The notes: generated from the sequence alone by a model not told the origin. A stretch of DNA of 41,701 nt from Gemmatimonadota bacterium (GCA_025360995.1 JANYBD010000136.1:1-41701); one strand, 5' to 3'; numbered from the stretch's first letter, positions 17,298-27,520 are shown. Made by a program: numbers and translations.

Positions 17298-18425
17298 CTA
17301 CTTGACCAACCCGAGTTGCTGTGCGTCGCCGCCGAGATAGATCGGCGCCCGCTCGGTATACACGGCGGCATTCGTTGATAACGCCACAGGATAGCTCCCA
17401 ACTCGCCACTCGATGGTCAATCGGGCGCGGCCGCTGCTTTCGTCCACCGCGAAGAGACCGTAATACGTGAGGCCGCTTTGCATTGACAGAATAATGTGAC
17501 CGGCCCCATCGGGAGCACTCCACGTCCCCGTGATGTGGCGCTTGTTTCCGGGCATCGACCAGTCGTGATCACCCATCTCCAGCCGTTGGAAATGGCCATA
17601 GGTATTGGTGACGTCAAAAATCGCCATCACATCGAAGTACGTCGGATCGACGACGCTCCATCCTTTGTTAATGAGAATCCATTCGCCCGCCACCGTGCCG
17701 CGATGATCTGCGTGAAACAGCATTTTATTGGTGAGGAACGGTTCCCACGGACGATTGGTTCCCACTTCTTGCCCAGCGCGGAAGTACGGATCCACCACTT
17801 CGGAGGTGTAGCGCGCGAGCAGGGCCGCCTTCACATCATCTCGCAGGTAGTCGAATGGTGAAACCGGCGAGCCGGTCGAGCCGCCGGTTCGCTCACCGTC
17901 CGTGCGATAGTTGTCAATAAGGTTGAACTCGGCGGTCAACGCGCGCGCGACCGGATCTCCTTCTTTGAGCACATCTCCGACTCGAACGAGCGGCGTATCC
18001 ACGTCGAGATGTTTTCCGACAAGCCCGCGGCCGTAATCGATGGTGATGAAATACTCATGGCGCCCGTCGCCGGTACCGCGGTCTCCCATATCCTCAATTT
18101 TGGTCACGGTGCCTCCACTCCAACTGCGCACGGTGGTGCCGGGCAGAGTAGGAATCCAGACATGGTTGAGCCCTTCGGTGTGCCCGCCCTCGTGGGCGCC
18201 AAACGCGCCAAGTCCACCCACACCCGTGAGCACGATACTTGCGACCGGCACGGGGAGGTTGAGTCGCACCGGCGATCCCGACGCCGGGATGGGCTGGGTC
18301 CAGGCGCCGTCGATCCAGGTCACGACTTTTGTTGCGACCGGCGCATCCACGCCGCCGCCTTGCGAACTACACGCAGCACTCAGGAGGGCAATTGCGGTGG
18401 CGAAGATTGAGGAGCGATGTATCAT
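17298..18425 (-). CDS. lipoprotein with M23-like (lysostaphin-fold) domain, putative
   Basis: ATAIALLSAAC lipobox; region HVWIPTLPGTTVRSWSGGTVTKIEDMGD...YGRGLVGKHLDVDTPLVRVGDVLKEGDPVA resembles the M23 peptidase/duplicated hybrid arrangement. Confidence 0.65.
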   Translation of the reverse strand: MIHRSSIFATAIALLSAACSSQGGGVDAPVATKVVTWIDGAWTQPIPASGSPVRLNLPVPVASIVLTGVGGLGAFGAHEGGHTEGLNHVWIPTLPGTTVRSWSGGTVTKIEDMGDRGTGDGRHEYFITIDYGRGLVGKHLDVDTPLVRVGDVLKEGDPVARALTAEFNLIDNYRTDGERTGGSTGSPVSPFDYLRDDVKAALLARYTSEVVDPYFRAGQEVGTNRPWEPFLTNKMLFHADHRGTVAGEWILINKGWSVVDPTYFDVMAIFDVTNTYGHFQRLEMGDHDWSMPGNKRHITGTWSAPDGAGHIILSMQSGLTYYGLFAVDESSGRARLTIEWRVGSYPVALSTNAAVYTERAPIYLGGDAQQLGLVK

Positions 18426-18476
18426 CTTCCGATTCTAATGCCACCGCGGCCACCGTTCTACTACATTCGTCACAAT

Positions 18477-19010
18477 ATGCTTGATCAAATTCAGCTTATT
18501 GCAATCGGATCGAAGAACCCGGTGAAGATCGGTGCCGCACGCGCCGTGTTGGCGCCACTGGCGTCATTGGCGCAGTTCGAAGGGATCGCGGTTGCCTCGA
18601 GCGTGCCGGACCAACCATTTGGTGATGACGAAACAATTCGTGGGGCCCGCACCCGCGCTGAGGCTGCGCGCGCCGCGCTCGACGCCGACCTTGGGATTGG
18701 AATCGAAGGTGGATGCGTTGAGATGCCGGGCGGCATGCGCACCTGTGCGTGGGCGGTCATCGTTGACCGGAGTGGCCGGATTGGAATCGGTGGATCTTTG
18801 GCGATGCCCCTGCCCGATCGTGTAGCGGCGCTGATTCGCGGTGGAGCAGAGTTGGGTCACGCGATGGACGCGCTGGTGGCGGAGCACAATACCAAGCAGG
18901 GGAAAGGCGCCGTGGGGATTCTGACAGCCGGACTTGTGGACCGTCAGCGCGCCTATGAAATACTGGTGACCTATGCACTCGCCCCATTTCTTACGCCGGA
19001 GTTTTGGTGA
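18477..19010 (+). CDS. yjjX: inosine/xanthosine triphosphatase, YjjX/DUF84 family
   Basis: IAIGSKNPVKIGAARAVL, VPDQPFGDDETIRGARTRAEAAR, GIGIEGGCVEM, QGKGAVGILTAGLVDRQRAYE. ATG 18477 chosen. Confidence 0.92.
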   Translation: MLDQIQLIAIGSKNPVKIGAARAVLAPLASLAQFEGIAVASSVPDQPFGDDETIRGARTRAEAARAALDADLGIGIEGGCVEMPGGMRTCAWAVIVDRSGRIGIGGSLAMPLPDRVAALIRGGAELGHAMDALVAEHNTKQGKGAVGILTAGLVDRQRAYEILVTYALAPFLTPEFW

Positions 19011-19432
19011 AACCCGCACCCTATGAACACCGCGACCGCGTGCGTTGGAGCGACTGCGATCCGATGGGAATCATTTGGTATGGCGCATACCCTCGTTTGT
19101 TTGAAGCCGCCGAATTCGAATTATTGCGGTCGTGCGGTCTGTCTTACGAGGCGCTGCGGGGGGAAGGCGGGGTGTGGCTGCCGCGAAAAGCATTTAGCGC
19201 GGAGTACCATTCACCGGCCCAAATGGACGAAGAGGTGGTCGTCGCCGCGTCAGTGACGAAAATTGGAACAACATCACTTACCTGGCGTTTCGAAGTGTAT
19301 CGCGCATCCGATCGCGCCCACCGCGCGAGTGCGCAACTGACGGTGGTGTCGGTCGAGAAAGACGCAATGGTCAAGCGCCGGATCCCGGATTCGGTTCGGC
19401 ACCAACTCGCGCCATTCATCGTTGCGGATTAG
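19007..19432 (+). CDS. acyl-CoA thioesterase, 4HBT/YbgC-like hotdog fold
   Basis: VRWSDCDPMGIIWYGAYPRLFEAAEFELL matches the 4HBT active-site region. GTG 19007 gives a GTGA overlap with yjjX. Confidence 0.88.
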   Translation: MKPAPYEHRDRVRWSDCDPMGIIWYGAYPRLFEAAEFELLRSCGLSYEALRGEGGVWLPRKAFSAEYHSPAQMDEEVVVAASVTKIGTTSLTWRFEVYRASDRAHRASAQLTVVSVEKDAMVKRRIPDSVRHQLAPFIVAD

Positions 19433-20871
19433 GCACCGATGCTGGGAAGTCCTTTGAACGAACTGTGGCGTTTGGCGAGCCGTTGCAGGCCATCGTAGGC
19501 AGCATACTTGTAGGCGTCGCTCAAAGTGGGGTAGTTGAAAACGGCTTGAATGAAGTAGTCAATCGTGCCGCCAAAGTGGAGCACTGACGCAGCGATATGA
19601 ATGAGTTCGCAGGCGCCTTCGCCCACGATCGAGCAGCCCAACAGCGTTTGGTCGTCACGCCGGAACACCAGCTTCACGAAACCGTCAAGATCGCCGATGA
19701 TTTGGCCGCGCGGATTCATGCGAAAACTCGATTTGCCTATTTCAATTGAAAGCCCCTTGGCGATCGCGCTTTCTTCCGTCTCACCGACCATCGCAATTTC
19801 CGGAATCGTCCAGACTCCATAGGGGAGAATGGGCGAGACTTGTTCTTTGTACTTGAGATCGAATGCGTGGCACATCGCGACGCGCGCCTGCTCCATCGAC
19901 GTCGAGGCGAGCGCCGGGAATCCGACGACGTCGCCGGCGGCATAGACGCTCGGTACGGTGGTGCGAAACTTCTCATCCACCAGGACGAAGGCGCGAGTGT
20001 TCGTGCGTACACCGACCTGTTCGAGTCCCATATCCTTTGTGGTGCCTTCGCGGCCGATGCTGTACAGCACTACGTCGGCGTCGAGCGCTGTGCCATCGGT
20101 CAACGTAACGGTCGCATATTTCCGGTCGTCACCGTGGACGCGGATGTCGGCCGCCTCGGCGTTGAGCAACACCTGCACGCCGAGCCGTCGCGTCATGTCG
20201 GCCTGGAGGGCTTCGCTCGCCTCGGCATCGAGTTGGGTGATCAGACGTTCGCGTGCGTTGATCACGGTCACGCGTACGCCGAGTGCCGCGAATGTTGATG
20301 CGTATTCGCAGCCGATGACACCGCCGCCAATGACAATGAGGCGCCCAGGAATTTCACTGAGAGTGAGTAGCGAGTCGCTGTCCACGATGATTTCGTCATC
20401 GAAGGCAATGGTGTCGGGCCGTAACGGGTGTGAGCCCGAGGCGAGAAGAATGAAATCGCCACTGATGCGCCGCGTTTCGGCCTTGTAGCGGCTCACTTCA
20501 ACGGTGTGCGCGTCGACGAGCCGGGCCGCACCCTGGATTACCGTGACGTGATGGTTTGCAAGATTTTCCTCGATGCGCTGCCATTGGGCATCGACCACTG
20601 ACCGTTCCCGATACATAAAATCCGAAATGGTGATATCGGGTTTGATATGGTACTCAACGCCGTAGAGACCCCGCTGGCGGAGCCCGGAGAAGTACAGGGA
20701 GGTTTCGCGGAGCGTTTTCGACGGGATGGTGCCTGTGTTCACTGCGGCGCCACCCGGTTTGGGGGCGCGTTCGACCAGGCAAACCTTCTTGCCGAAGTAG
20801 GCGGCCTGTGCCGCGCCTTTTTCGCCGGCCGGTCCTGCGCCGATGACAATCAGGTCGTAATGGTCAGTCAT
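19429..20871 (-). CDS. sthA: Si-specific (soluble) NAD(P)+ transhydrogenase
   Basis: MTDHYDLIVIGAGPAGEKGA, GTIPSKTLRET without the CxxxxC redox disulfide, VIGGGVIGCEYAS, YAAGDVVGFPALAS, C-terminal NYPTLSDAYKYAAYDGLQRL. Confidence 0.92.
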   Translation of the reverse strand: MTDHYDLIVIGAGPAGEKGAAQAAYFGKKVCLVERAPKPGGAAVNTGTIPSKTLRETSLYFSGLRQRGLYGVEYHIKPDITISDFMYRERSVVDAQWQRIEENLANHHVTVIQGAARLVDAHTVEVSRYKAETRRISGDFILLASGSHPLRPDTIAFDDEIIVDSDSLLTLSEIPGRLIVIGGGVIGCEYASTFAALGVRVTVINARERLITQLDAEASEALQADMTRRLGVQVLLNAEAADIRVHGDDRKYATVTLTDGTALDADVVLYSIGREGTTKDMGLEQVGVRTNTRAFVLVDEKFRTTVPSVYAAGDVVGFPALASTSMEQARVAMCHAFDLKYKEQVSPILPYGVWTIPEIAMVGETEESAIAKGLSIEIGKSSFRMNPRGQIIGDLDGFVKLVFRRDDQTLLGCSIVGEGACELIHIAASVLHFGGTIDYFIQAVFNYPTLSDAYKYAAYDGLQRLAKRHSSFKGLPSIGA

Positions 20872-20950
20872 CGCGGCAAAAGTTAGGGGCCGGGGGACGG
20901 CTTGGCGAGGACGGCCAGCGCGGGAGGGGCCGCCATGGTAATTTCCGGGT

Positions 20951-22168
20951 ATGGCCAGCACGGACAATGCGACGTATTTCCGCAAGGGTTTCGGCCTCAA
21001 AACCGAAGTGCAAGAGACCTTGTCGGCAGACTACACGGGGCATCTCGTGGATCTGCTGCGGTCGCGCGAGTATACGCTTTCGGCCGCCGGTATGACGGTG
21101 CGGCTGGCTAAGGAATTCGGTTTTTGCTACGGCGTTGAGCGAGCCGTGGAATACGCCTATCAAACGCGCGCCAAGTTTCCCGATCGCCGCATTTACCTCG
21201 CCGGTGAGATCATCCACAACCCGCACGTGAATGCGAAGTTGCGGGAGATGGGAATAATTTTCCTCCGGCCGGGTGAGAACGGATTCGATTACTCACAGGT
21301 TGGCACCGCGGACGTTGTGATCCTCCCGGCTTTCGGCGTGACAATGGGCGATTTTGAAACGTTGCGCGGGCTGGGTTGCGTGATGGTCGACACCACGTGC
21401 GGTTCGGTGCTCAACGTGTGGAAACGGGTCGACAATTACGCGAAAGACGGATTCACGGCGCTCATTCACGGCAAATACTATCACGAGGAAACCCGGGCGA
21501 CGGCATCGCAGGTCGAGAAGTACGACGGCGGCACGTACCTCGTGGTGCGCAACATGGAGCAGGCACGCGAGGTGTGCGACTATATCGAAGGAAAAGGACT
21601 TTCGCGCGACGCGTTTCTTGAGAAGTATCGCAAGCAAGCAAGTCCGCATTTCGACCCCGACACGCATCTCGCGCGCCTCGGTGTTGCCAATCAAACGACG
21701 ATGCTGGCCCGCGAGTCGCTGGCCATTGGCGAGGAGGTTGGACTTGCTATGGTGCGGCGGTATGGCGAGGCACATCGCGCTTTGCATTTTCGCACCTTTG
21801 ACACCATTTGCAGCGCTACGCAAGACCGACAGGATGCGGTGAATGAGTTGTTGCTCGAGCCGCTCGACGTGATGCTGGTGATCGGCGGATACAACTCCAG
21901 CAACACCATTTCGCTCGCGCTGCTGTGCGCCGAGCGCGTAACCACCTATCACGTGAGCGACGCCAATTGCATTGATGTGGAACGCGGAACGGTACGGCAT
22001 CTGCCGCCAGGCGCAACGGTCGAGATTGAAACCGCTGGGTGGCTCGCCGCGACCGGACCGGTGCGCGTCGGGCTAACGGCCGGTGCTAGCACGCCGAACA
22101 ATAAGATTGGCGAAGCGGTTTCCCGCGTCTTTGCGACGCGTGGGATCGCGGCGGCGGATATCGTCTGA
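20951..22168 (+). CDS. ispH: 4-hydroxy-3-methylbut-2-enyl diphosphate reductase, long (cyanobacterial/plastid-like) form
   Basis: LAKEFGFCYGVERAVEYAYQTR, GEIIHNPHVN, VDTTCGSVLNVWKRV, IHGKYYHEETRATAS, ANQTTMLARES, TICSATQDRQDAV, IGGYNSSNT. Confidence 0.95.
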   Translation: MASTDNATYFRKGFGLKTEVQETLSADYTGHLVDLLRSREYTLSAAGMTVRLAKEFGFCYGVERAVEYAYQTRAKFPDRRIYLAGEIIHNPHVNAKLREMGIIFLRPGENGFDYSQVGTADVVILPAFGVTMGDFETLRGLGCVMVDTTCGSVLNVWKRVDNYAKDGFTALIHGKYYHEETRATASQVEKYDGGTYLVVRNMEQAREVCDYIEGKGLSRDAFLEKYRKQASPHFDPDTHLARLGVANQTTMLARESLAIGEEVGLAMVRRYGEAHRALHFRTFDTICSATQDRQDAVNELLLEPLDVMLVIGGYNSSNTISLALLCAERVTTYHVSDANCIDVERGTVRHLPPGATVEIETAGWLAATGPVRVGLTAGASTPNNKIGEAVSRVFATRGIAAADIV

Positions 22169-22203
22169 CCGCGTTTACTAACGCGCCGCCACCGGGTCAC
22201 GCG

Positions 22204-23172
22204 GTGCTATATGGCGGGGAGTCAAGCGTGACGCTCCTCCCCGCACTCGGTGGCAAGATTCGCGAACTCACAATGGCTGGCCGGCAGTGGCTGTGGCATA
22301 ATCCGGATTTGGCGCCGATGGCGGTCGCCGAGGGCGAAACATTTGCCCGAAGTGGAAATTCCGGCGGCTATGATGAGTGTGCGCCAACAGTGGCTGCCTG
22401 TCGATTACCGACTTGGGTGAAAGGGGCCGGTGATGTGCTCCTTCCCGATCATGGTGAACTCTGGGCGCAGCAGCCGCAGTTTCAGATCACCACAGACGAG
22501 CGCGGCAACACCGCGACCTGTTCATGGGCAGGAGTATCGCTGCCATACCGGATTACTCGCGACGTTACCGTGCGATCCGATGGAGCGGTGGTGTTTGCCT
22601 ACTCGGCGGAGAATTCCGGCGCGAACCGGATTCCGTTTTTGTGGGCGGCGATGCCAGTGTTTCCGTTGACGCCTCGGACGCGGTTGGTGCTTCCTGAAGG
22701 GGCGCGCACGCGAGTCTGGTCGCAGCAGGGCGTGGAGTTTGGTGGTGTGGCGGCCGAGCATCACTGGCCGAAATTGCGCGCCGGCGCCGTGCTGGTAGAC
22801 CTCTCGCGCCCGTACGCGGCGTTGAAGGAAAACTATGCTTGCAAACTCTATGTGCAGTTGCCACGCACGGAATGCGTAATTGCGATTGAGGATGGAGACG
22901 CAAGGCTGGAAATGCAGTTGCATGGCCGCGAAACGCCGCAGGTTGGTGTGGCGATCAATCGCCATGCAATTGCGGCACCGCTTTCCAAGGGGCCGCGTTG
23001 GCCCTGGTCCCGACCCAAGGCCCCCGGCACGGTTACGCTTGGTCCGAGTCTCGGCGCGCCGGATTCGCTGACTGAGGCGATAGGTGCGTGGGATGCAGCG
23101 CAGTGGCTGGAGCCGGGTACACGCACCCGCTGGCAGATGACTTGGCGTGGGACGGCCGTGATAGAATCCTGA
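22204..23172 (+). CDS. aldose 1-epimerase-like (galactose mutarotase-fold) protein
   Basis: LLPALGGKIRELTMAGRQWLW, GGYDECAPTVAACRLP, DHGELWAQQ, beta-rich sugar-mutarotase-type pattern. Confidence 0.75.
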   Translation: MLYGGESSVTLLPALGGKIRELTMAGRQWLWHNPDLAPMAVAEGETFARSGNSGGYDECAPTVAACRLPTWVKGAGDVLLPDHGELWAQQPQFQITTDERGNTATCSWAGVSLPYRITRDVTVRSDGAVVFAYSAENSGANRIPFLWAAMPVFPLTPRTRLVLPEGARTRVWSQQGVEFGGVAAEHHWPKLRAGAVLVDLSRPYAALKENYACKLYVQLPRTECVIAIEDGDARLEMQLHGRETPQVGVAINRHAIAAPLSKGPRWPWSRPKAPGTVTLGPSLGAPDSLTEAIGAWDAAQWLEPGTRTRWQMTWRGTAVIES

Positions 23173-23189
23173 AGACTTTTGGAGGAGCG

Positions 23190-25265
23190 ATGACAATGAA
23201 ACAGTTCTGGATATTGGCCGGCGCCGTGGTGTTGGCGGCTGCCCCCGTGACCGCGCAGCAAAAACGCGTCATGACCTTCGACGACTTTTCGGCGATACGT
23301 GCGGTGAGCGATCCGCAGCTCTCGCCCGATGGCACAATGGTGTTGTATGCGGTGCGTACCACCGACGTTGCCGCGAACAAACGCACCACGCGCACATTTG
23401 TCATTGCAGTTTCGGGCGGAACTCCGCGCCAGTTTCCGGATGAAAAAACCATTGCCGTCGAGGCCCGGTGGTCCCGCGATGGCGCGCGGGTGGCATATAC
23501 CACCGGCGGCCAGCTATGGGTGGCAGATGCCAAAGGCGGCAGTGCGAAACAATTGACAAGTCTCTCAGGCGGAGCAAGTGGGCCGGTGTGGTCGGCGACA
23601 GGAGATCGAATTGCATTTGCATCCGGCGTGTATCCGGATTGCCGCGATGATGCCTGCAGCGCTATGAAAGCCAAAGCGGCGAGCGAAAGCAAAGTAAAGG
23701 CACACGTTGCCGACGCGTTGATGTACCGCCATTGGAATGCGTTCGATGATGGCACACGGTCACATCTGTTTGTCGTGTCGCCTGATGGAAGCGATCTTCG
23801 AGATTTAATTCCGAGCGCGCGCTACGATGTTCCGCCTGGACCGTTCGGCGGGAGTGAAGGATATGCGTTCTCGCCCGACGGCCGCGAAGTTGCATATACC
23901 GCGAAAGACGCCGGGCGCACGGAAGCTTGGAGCACCGACGTAAATGTGTATGTGGTCCCAACCTCCGGCGGCCCGAGCACGGTGATCACGGGGGCCAACA
24001 CAGGCAACGATCAGAACCCCGTCTATTCCCCAGACGGCAAATGGATTTTGTATGGTTCGCAGAAGCGCGCCGGCGTTGAGAGCGATCGCTTTCGGTTGAT
24101 GGCATACGACCGCGCCGCGCACGCTTCGCGGGAACTCCTGCCGACCTTCGACCGGTGGGCCGATTCGTACCTGTTCACGCCGGATTCGCGCATCATCGTT
24201 CTTGGCACGTCGGATCGGGGACGCGACCGGTATTTTCGAGTGACGTTCGACGCCGCGGGAAAAGCCGGCGCGCCAGTGCTCATCACCGACGGAATGAATA
24301 ATATTGGCATCACGATGTCGCTTGATGGTCGCACTCTCGCTTGGCAGCGGGACGCGATTGATCATCCGCCGGAAATCTGGACAGGCCAGTTGGGTACGAA
24401 AGCCATTGAAAGTGCGCATGCGGTCACGCACGAGACCGATGCGATGGTATCGCAGTTGATGCTGCATCCCGCCGAAGATTTTTGGTTCCGGGGTGCAAAC
24501 GGCGACAGCGTGCACGGATGGGTGGTGAAGCCACCGCAATATCAGCCCGGCAAAAAGTTTCCGGTGTTGCTGCTGGTGCATGGCGGCCCGGAAGTGCCCT
24601 GGCTCGACGCGTGGGGATCGCGATGGGCGCCGGAAATGTTTGCAGCTGGCGGCTTTGGATTGGTGATGATCAATCCGCGCGGATCACCGGGATACGGGCA
24701 AAAGTTTATCGATGGAATCTCTAAGGACTGGGGCGGCAAGGTTTATATCGACCTCATGAAAGGCCTGGACGCAGCGCTCCTCAAGAATTCCTGGTTGGAT
24801 TCGACGAGGATGGCGGCGGCCGGCGGCTCGTACGGCGGGTACATGGTGAACTGGATGGCCGGCCACACCAACCGCTTCAAGGCACTCGTGTCACATGCTG
24901 GTGTGTTCAATCTGGAGTCCATGCAAGGCGCTACCGAAGAACAGTGGTTTACCGACGCCGAGTTTGGCGGTCCGTGGTGGAAGGACGAAGCGATGGTGAC
25001 GCAGTATCGAAAGTTCTCGCCGCATTTGTATGCGAAGAATTTCAAAACGCCCACTCTGGTCATCGGCGGAGAACTGGACTATCGCGTGCCGTACACGGAG
25101 GGATTGTCACTCTTCACGGCGCTGCAGCGCCAGAACGTTCCGAGCCGGCTTATTGTGTTTCCTGACGAAGGGCATTGGGTATTGAAGCCGCAGAACTCGC
25201 AGCTGTGGTGGAAGGAAGTGCGGGCGTGGTTGACCGACCATGCGGACCCGAAGCCAAAAATGTGA
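23190..25265 (+). CDS. secreted S9 family prolyl oligopeptidase (propeller plus alpha/beta hydrolase)
   Basis: GGAGGAG SD, signal peptide KQFWILAGAVVLAAAPVTAQQ, PD40/WD-like repeats, LLLVHGGPEVPWLDAWGSRW, NPRGSPGYGQKF, GGSYGGYMVNW nucleophile, FPDEGHWVLKPQN His. Confidence 0.96.
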   Translation: MTMKQFWILAGAVVLAAAPVTAQQKRVMTFDDFSAIRAVSDPQLSPDGTMVLYAVRTTDVAANKRTTRTFVIAVSGGTPRQFPDEKTIAVEARWSRDGARVAYTTGGQLWVADAKGGSAKQLTSLSGGASGPVWSATGDRIAFASGVYPDCRDDACSAMKAKAASESKVKAHVADALMYRHWNAFDDGTRSHLFVVSPDGSDLRDLIPSARYDVPPGPFGGSEGYAFSPDGREVAYTAKDAGRTEAWSTDVNVYVVPTSGGPSTVITGANTGNDQNPVYSPDGKWILYGSQKRAGVESDRFRLMAYDRAAHASRELLPTFDRWADSYLFTPDSRIIVLGTSDRGRDRYFRVTFDAAGKAGAPVLITDGMNNIGITMSLDGRTLAWQRDAIDHPPEIWTGQLGTKAIESAHAVTHETDAMVSQLMLHPAEDFWFRGANGDSVHGWVVKPPQYQPGKKFPVLLLVHGGPEVPWLDAWGSRWAPEMFAAGGFGLVMINPRGSPGYGQKFIDGISKDWGGKVYIDLMKGLDAALLKNSWLDSTRMAAAGGSYGGYMVNWMAGHTNRFKALVSHAGVFNLESMQGATEEQWFTDAEFGGPWWKDEAMVTQYRKFSPHLYAKNFKTPTLVIGGELDYRVPYTEGLSLFTALQRQNVPSRLIVFPDEGHWVLKPQNSQLWWKEVRAWLTDHADPKPKM

Positions 25266-25284
25266 GCGGAGTGGTAACCGGCAC

Positions 25285-26166
25285 ATGACAGCGGCCCAAC
25301 GCCCGATCAGAACACTGCTGGCCGGCCTCGTTGACTATGCCGGGCTCTTTCCGCCGGCGGCGTTGTCAATGCACAATGCCGTTCGCGCATACAATGAGTA
25401 TCGGCACTCCGAGCGATCATGGGCGTTGGGACGGTTCGTCGTGCCGTGCACACGGCTCCGGGAGTTTGCAGAACAGCTCGCGCTGTTACCGGCGGATGGT
25501 GTGGTTTGGGGATTGTCCGTGTTGGGTGATGCGAGCGACCAATCGACAATCGCGCGGTTCAACGACAGCCACGCGAGTCGCGCGGTGATCGAGTCGGTTG
25601 AGGCAAAGGCGGTGTCGGCGGAGGATATTCATGCTCTGGCACCGCTCGCGACGGACTATGAAGTGTATGCGGAAGTTCCGATTTCCGATGACCCGGAGCG
25701 GTTGATTGCGGCAATTGCCGCCCACCCGCCGCTCCGTGCCAAGGTTCGCACCGGTGGCGTGACCGCGGAAGCGTTTCCTAATAGCGTGCAGATCGCGCGT
25801 TTTCTAGCGGCGTGCGCCGCGCATCACGTGACATTCAAAGCTACCGCTGGATTACATCATCCACTGCGAGGCGACTATCGACTGACCTATGACCGCGCGA
25901 GCGCGCATGCCTCAATGTTCGGATTCTTGAATCTCTTTGTGGCGGCCATGCTCCTAAGCGACGGGCTCAGTGAGCCCGAAGCCGTCCTGGCACTCGACGA
26001 TCGCGACCCTCACGCATTCAGTTTTACCGATCAAGGCCTGAGTTGGCACGATCATCAATTGAGTACCGCCACGATCGAATCGGCGCGCCAGCAGTTCGCC
26101 ACGACGTTTGGCTCGTGCTCATTTGTCGAGCCGATGGATGATCTTCATTCTATGGGCCTGCTCTGA
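25285..26166 (+). CDS. conserved hypothetical protein immediately upstream of fumarylacetoacetase
   Basis: LAGLVDYAGLFPPAALSMHNAVRAYNEY and FKATAGLHHPLRGDY motifs; 2-nt gap to fahA. ATG 25285 chosen. Confidence 0.82.
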   Translation: MTAAQRPIRTLLAGLVDYAGLFPPAALSMHNAVRAYNEYRHSERSWALGRFVVPCTRLREFAEQLALLPADGVVWGLSVLGDASDQSTIARFNDSHASRAVIESVEAKAVSAEDIHALAPLATDYEVYAEVPISDDPERLIAAIAAHPPLRAKVRTGGVTAEAFPNSVQIARFLAACAAHHVTFKATAGLHHPLRGDYRLTYDRASAHASMFGFLNLFVAAMLLSDGLSEPEAVLALDDRDPHAFSFTDQGLSWHDHQLSTATIESARQQFATTFGSCSFVEPMDDLHSMGLL

Positions 26167-26168
26167 CC

Positions 26169-27500
26169 ATGACGCAGAACACTATCGATGTGACGCATGA
26201 TCCGGTGCTCCGCTCGTGGGTGGAAAGCGCGAACGACGGCACAACGGATTTTCCAATTCAGAATCTTCCGTTCGGCGTTTTCCGGCACGATTTCGAGGAG
26301 CGATTGCGTATCGGGATCGCGATTGGCGATCAGGTCCTGGACTGTCTGGCCGCGGCGCGCGCCGGCTGTTTCGATGCGCTAGGGCCGATGATAGTTGACA
26401 TGCTGCAGTCGTGGTCGCTCAACGCCTTGATGTCGCTGGGCCGCGATGAAGCTCGTTCTGTGCGCGCCGCAACGAGTCGGCTGTTACGCGCCGACACCGG
26501 CGAGGGCAAGAATGCGGCGACGAAACGCGATTTGCTGCTCGTCCCGATGACCGTCGCCGGAATGATTGTTCCGGCAGAAATCGGTGATTACACCGATTTC
26601 TACGCTTCGGTATTTCACGCCACCAACGTCGGTGCGCTCTTCCGGCCCGACAACCCGCTGCTCCCCAACTACAAGTATGTGCCGATCGGCTACCATGGTC
26701 GTGCGTCCTCGATCGTTGCCAGCGGTACCGCGGTCCGTCGGCCGCTCGGACAAACACGTCCGGACGATTCCGCACCACCGGTGTTCGGACCGTCGAAAGC
26801 ACTGGACTATGAGCTGGAGATTGGAGCGTTTATCTGCGGAGCGAATGCGCTTGGCGACACCGTGCCGATCGGGCGCGCCGAGGAGCGACTCTTTGGCCTG
26901 TGTCTGCTCAACGATTGGTCGGCGCGTGACATTCAGAGTTGGGAATACCAGCCGCTTGGTCCGTTTCTTTCAAAGAACTTCGCGACAACGGTGTCACCGT
27001 GGATCGTGACGATTGACGCGCTTGCGCCATTCCGTGCACCGGCTTTCGTGCGGCCAGTGGGTGATCCGGCTCCGCTGAGATATCTTGCGGACCCGAATGA
27101 TGCGGATCGCGGCGGATTTGACATCTCGCTTGAAGTCCTGCTGCGTACGGCTCGGATGCGCGAGACCGGCGTAGCGGCGGTGCGAATATCGCGTGGTGAT
27201 TTTCGATCTATGTATTGGACGATGGCACAAATGCTGACCCATCATTCAAGCAATGGGTGCAACCTGCGACCGGGTGACTTGCTCGGGAGCGGCACGGTGT
27301 CGGGTCCGGACGCCGGGTCTCGTGGCTGCCTCCTAGAGATGACCCGGCGCGGCGCGGAACCCTTAGCACTGCCGTCAGGCGAGACTCGCACGTTCCTCGA
27401 GGACGGCGATGAAGTAACTTTTCGTGGATGGTGCGAACGCGACGGCGCGGCGCGCATTGGATTCGGCGAGTGCCGAGGCGAAGTCCGTCCGGCCAACTAA
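26169..27500 (+). CDS. fahA: fumarylacetoacetase
   Basis: SWVESANDGTTDFPIQNLPFGVF, DYTDFYASVFHATNVGALFRP, PIGYHGRASSIV, DYELEIGAFI, LLNDWSARDIQSWEYQPLGPFLSKNFATTVSPWIV, GDLLGSGTVSGP. Confidence 0.97.
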   Translation: MTQNTIDVTHDPVLRSWVESANDGTTDFPIQNLPFGVFRHDFEERLRIGIAIGDQVLDCLAAARAGCFDALGPMIVDMLQSWSLNALMSLGRDEARSVRAATSRLLRADTGEGKNAATKRDLLLVPMTVAGMIVPAEIGDYTDFYASVFHATNVGALFRPDNPLLPNYKYVPIGYHGRASSIVASGTAVRRPLGQTRPDDSAPPVFGPSKALDYELEIGAFICGANALGDTVPIGRAEERLFGLCLLNDWSARDIQSWEYQPLGPFLSKNFATTVSPWIVTIDALAPFRAPAFVRPVGDPAPLRYLADPNDADRGGFDISLEVLLRTARMRETGVAAVRISRGDFRSMYWTMAQMLTHHSSNGCNLRPGDLLGSGTVSGPDAGSRGCLLEMTRRGAEPLALPSGETRTFLEDGDEVTFRGWCERDGAARIGFGECRGEVRPAN

Positions 27501-27520
27501 TTTCGGGAGCGAGTTGCTAT

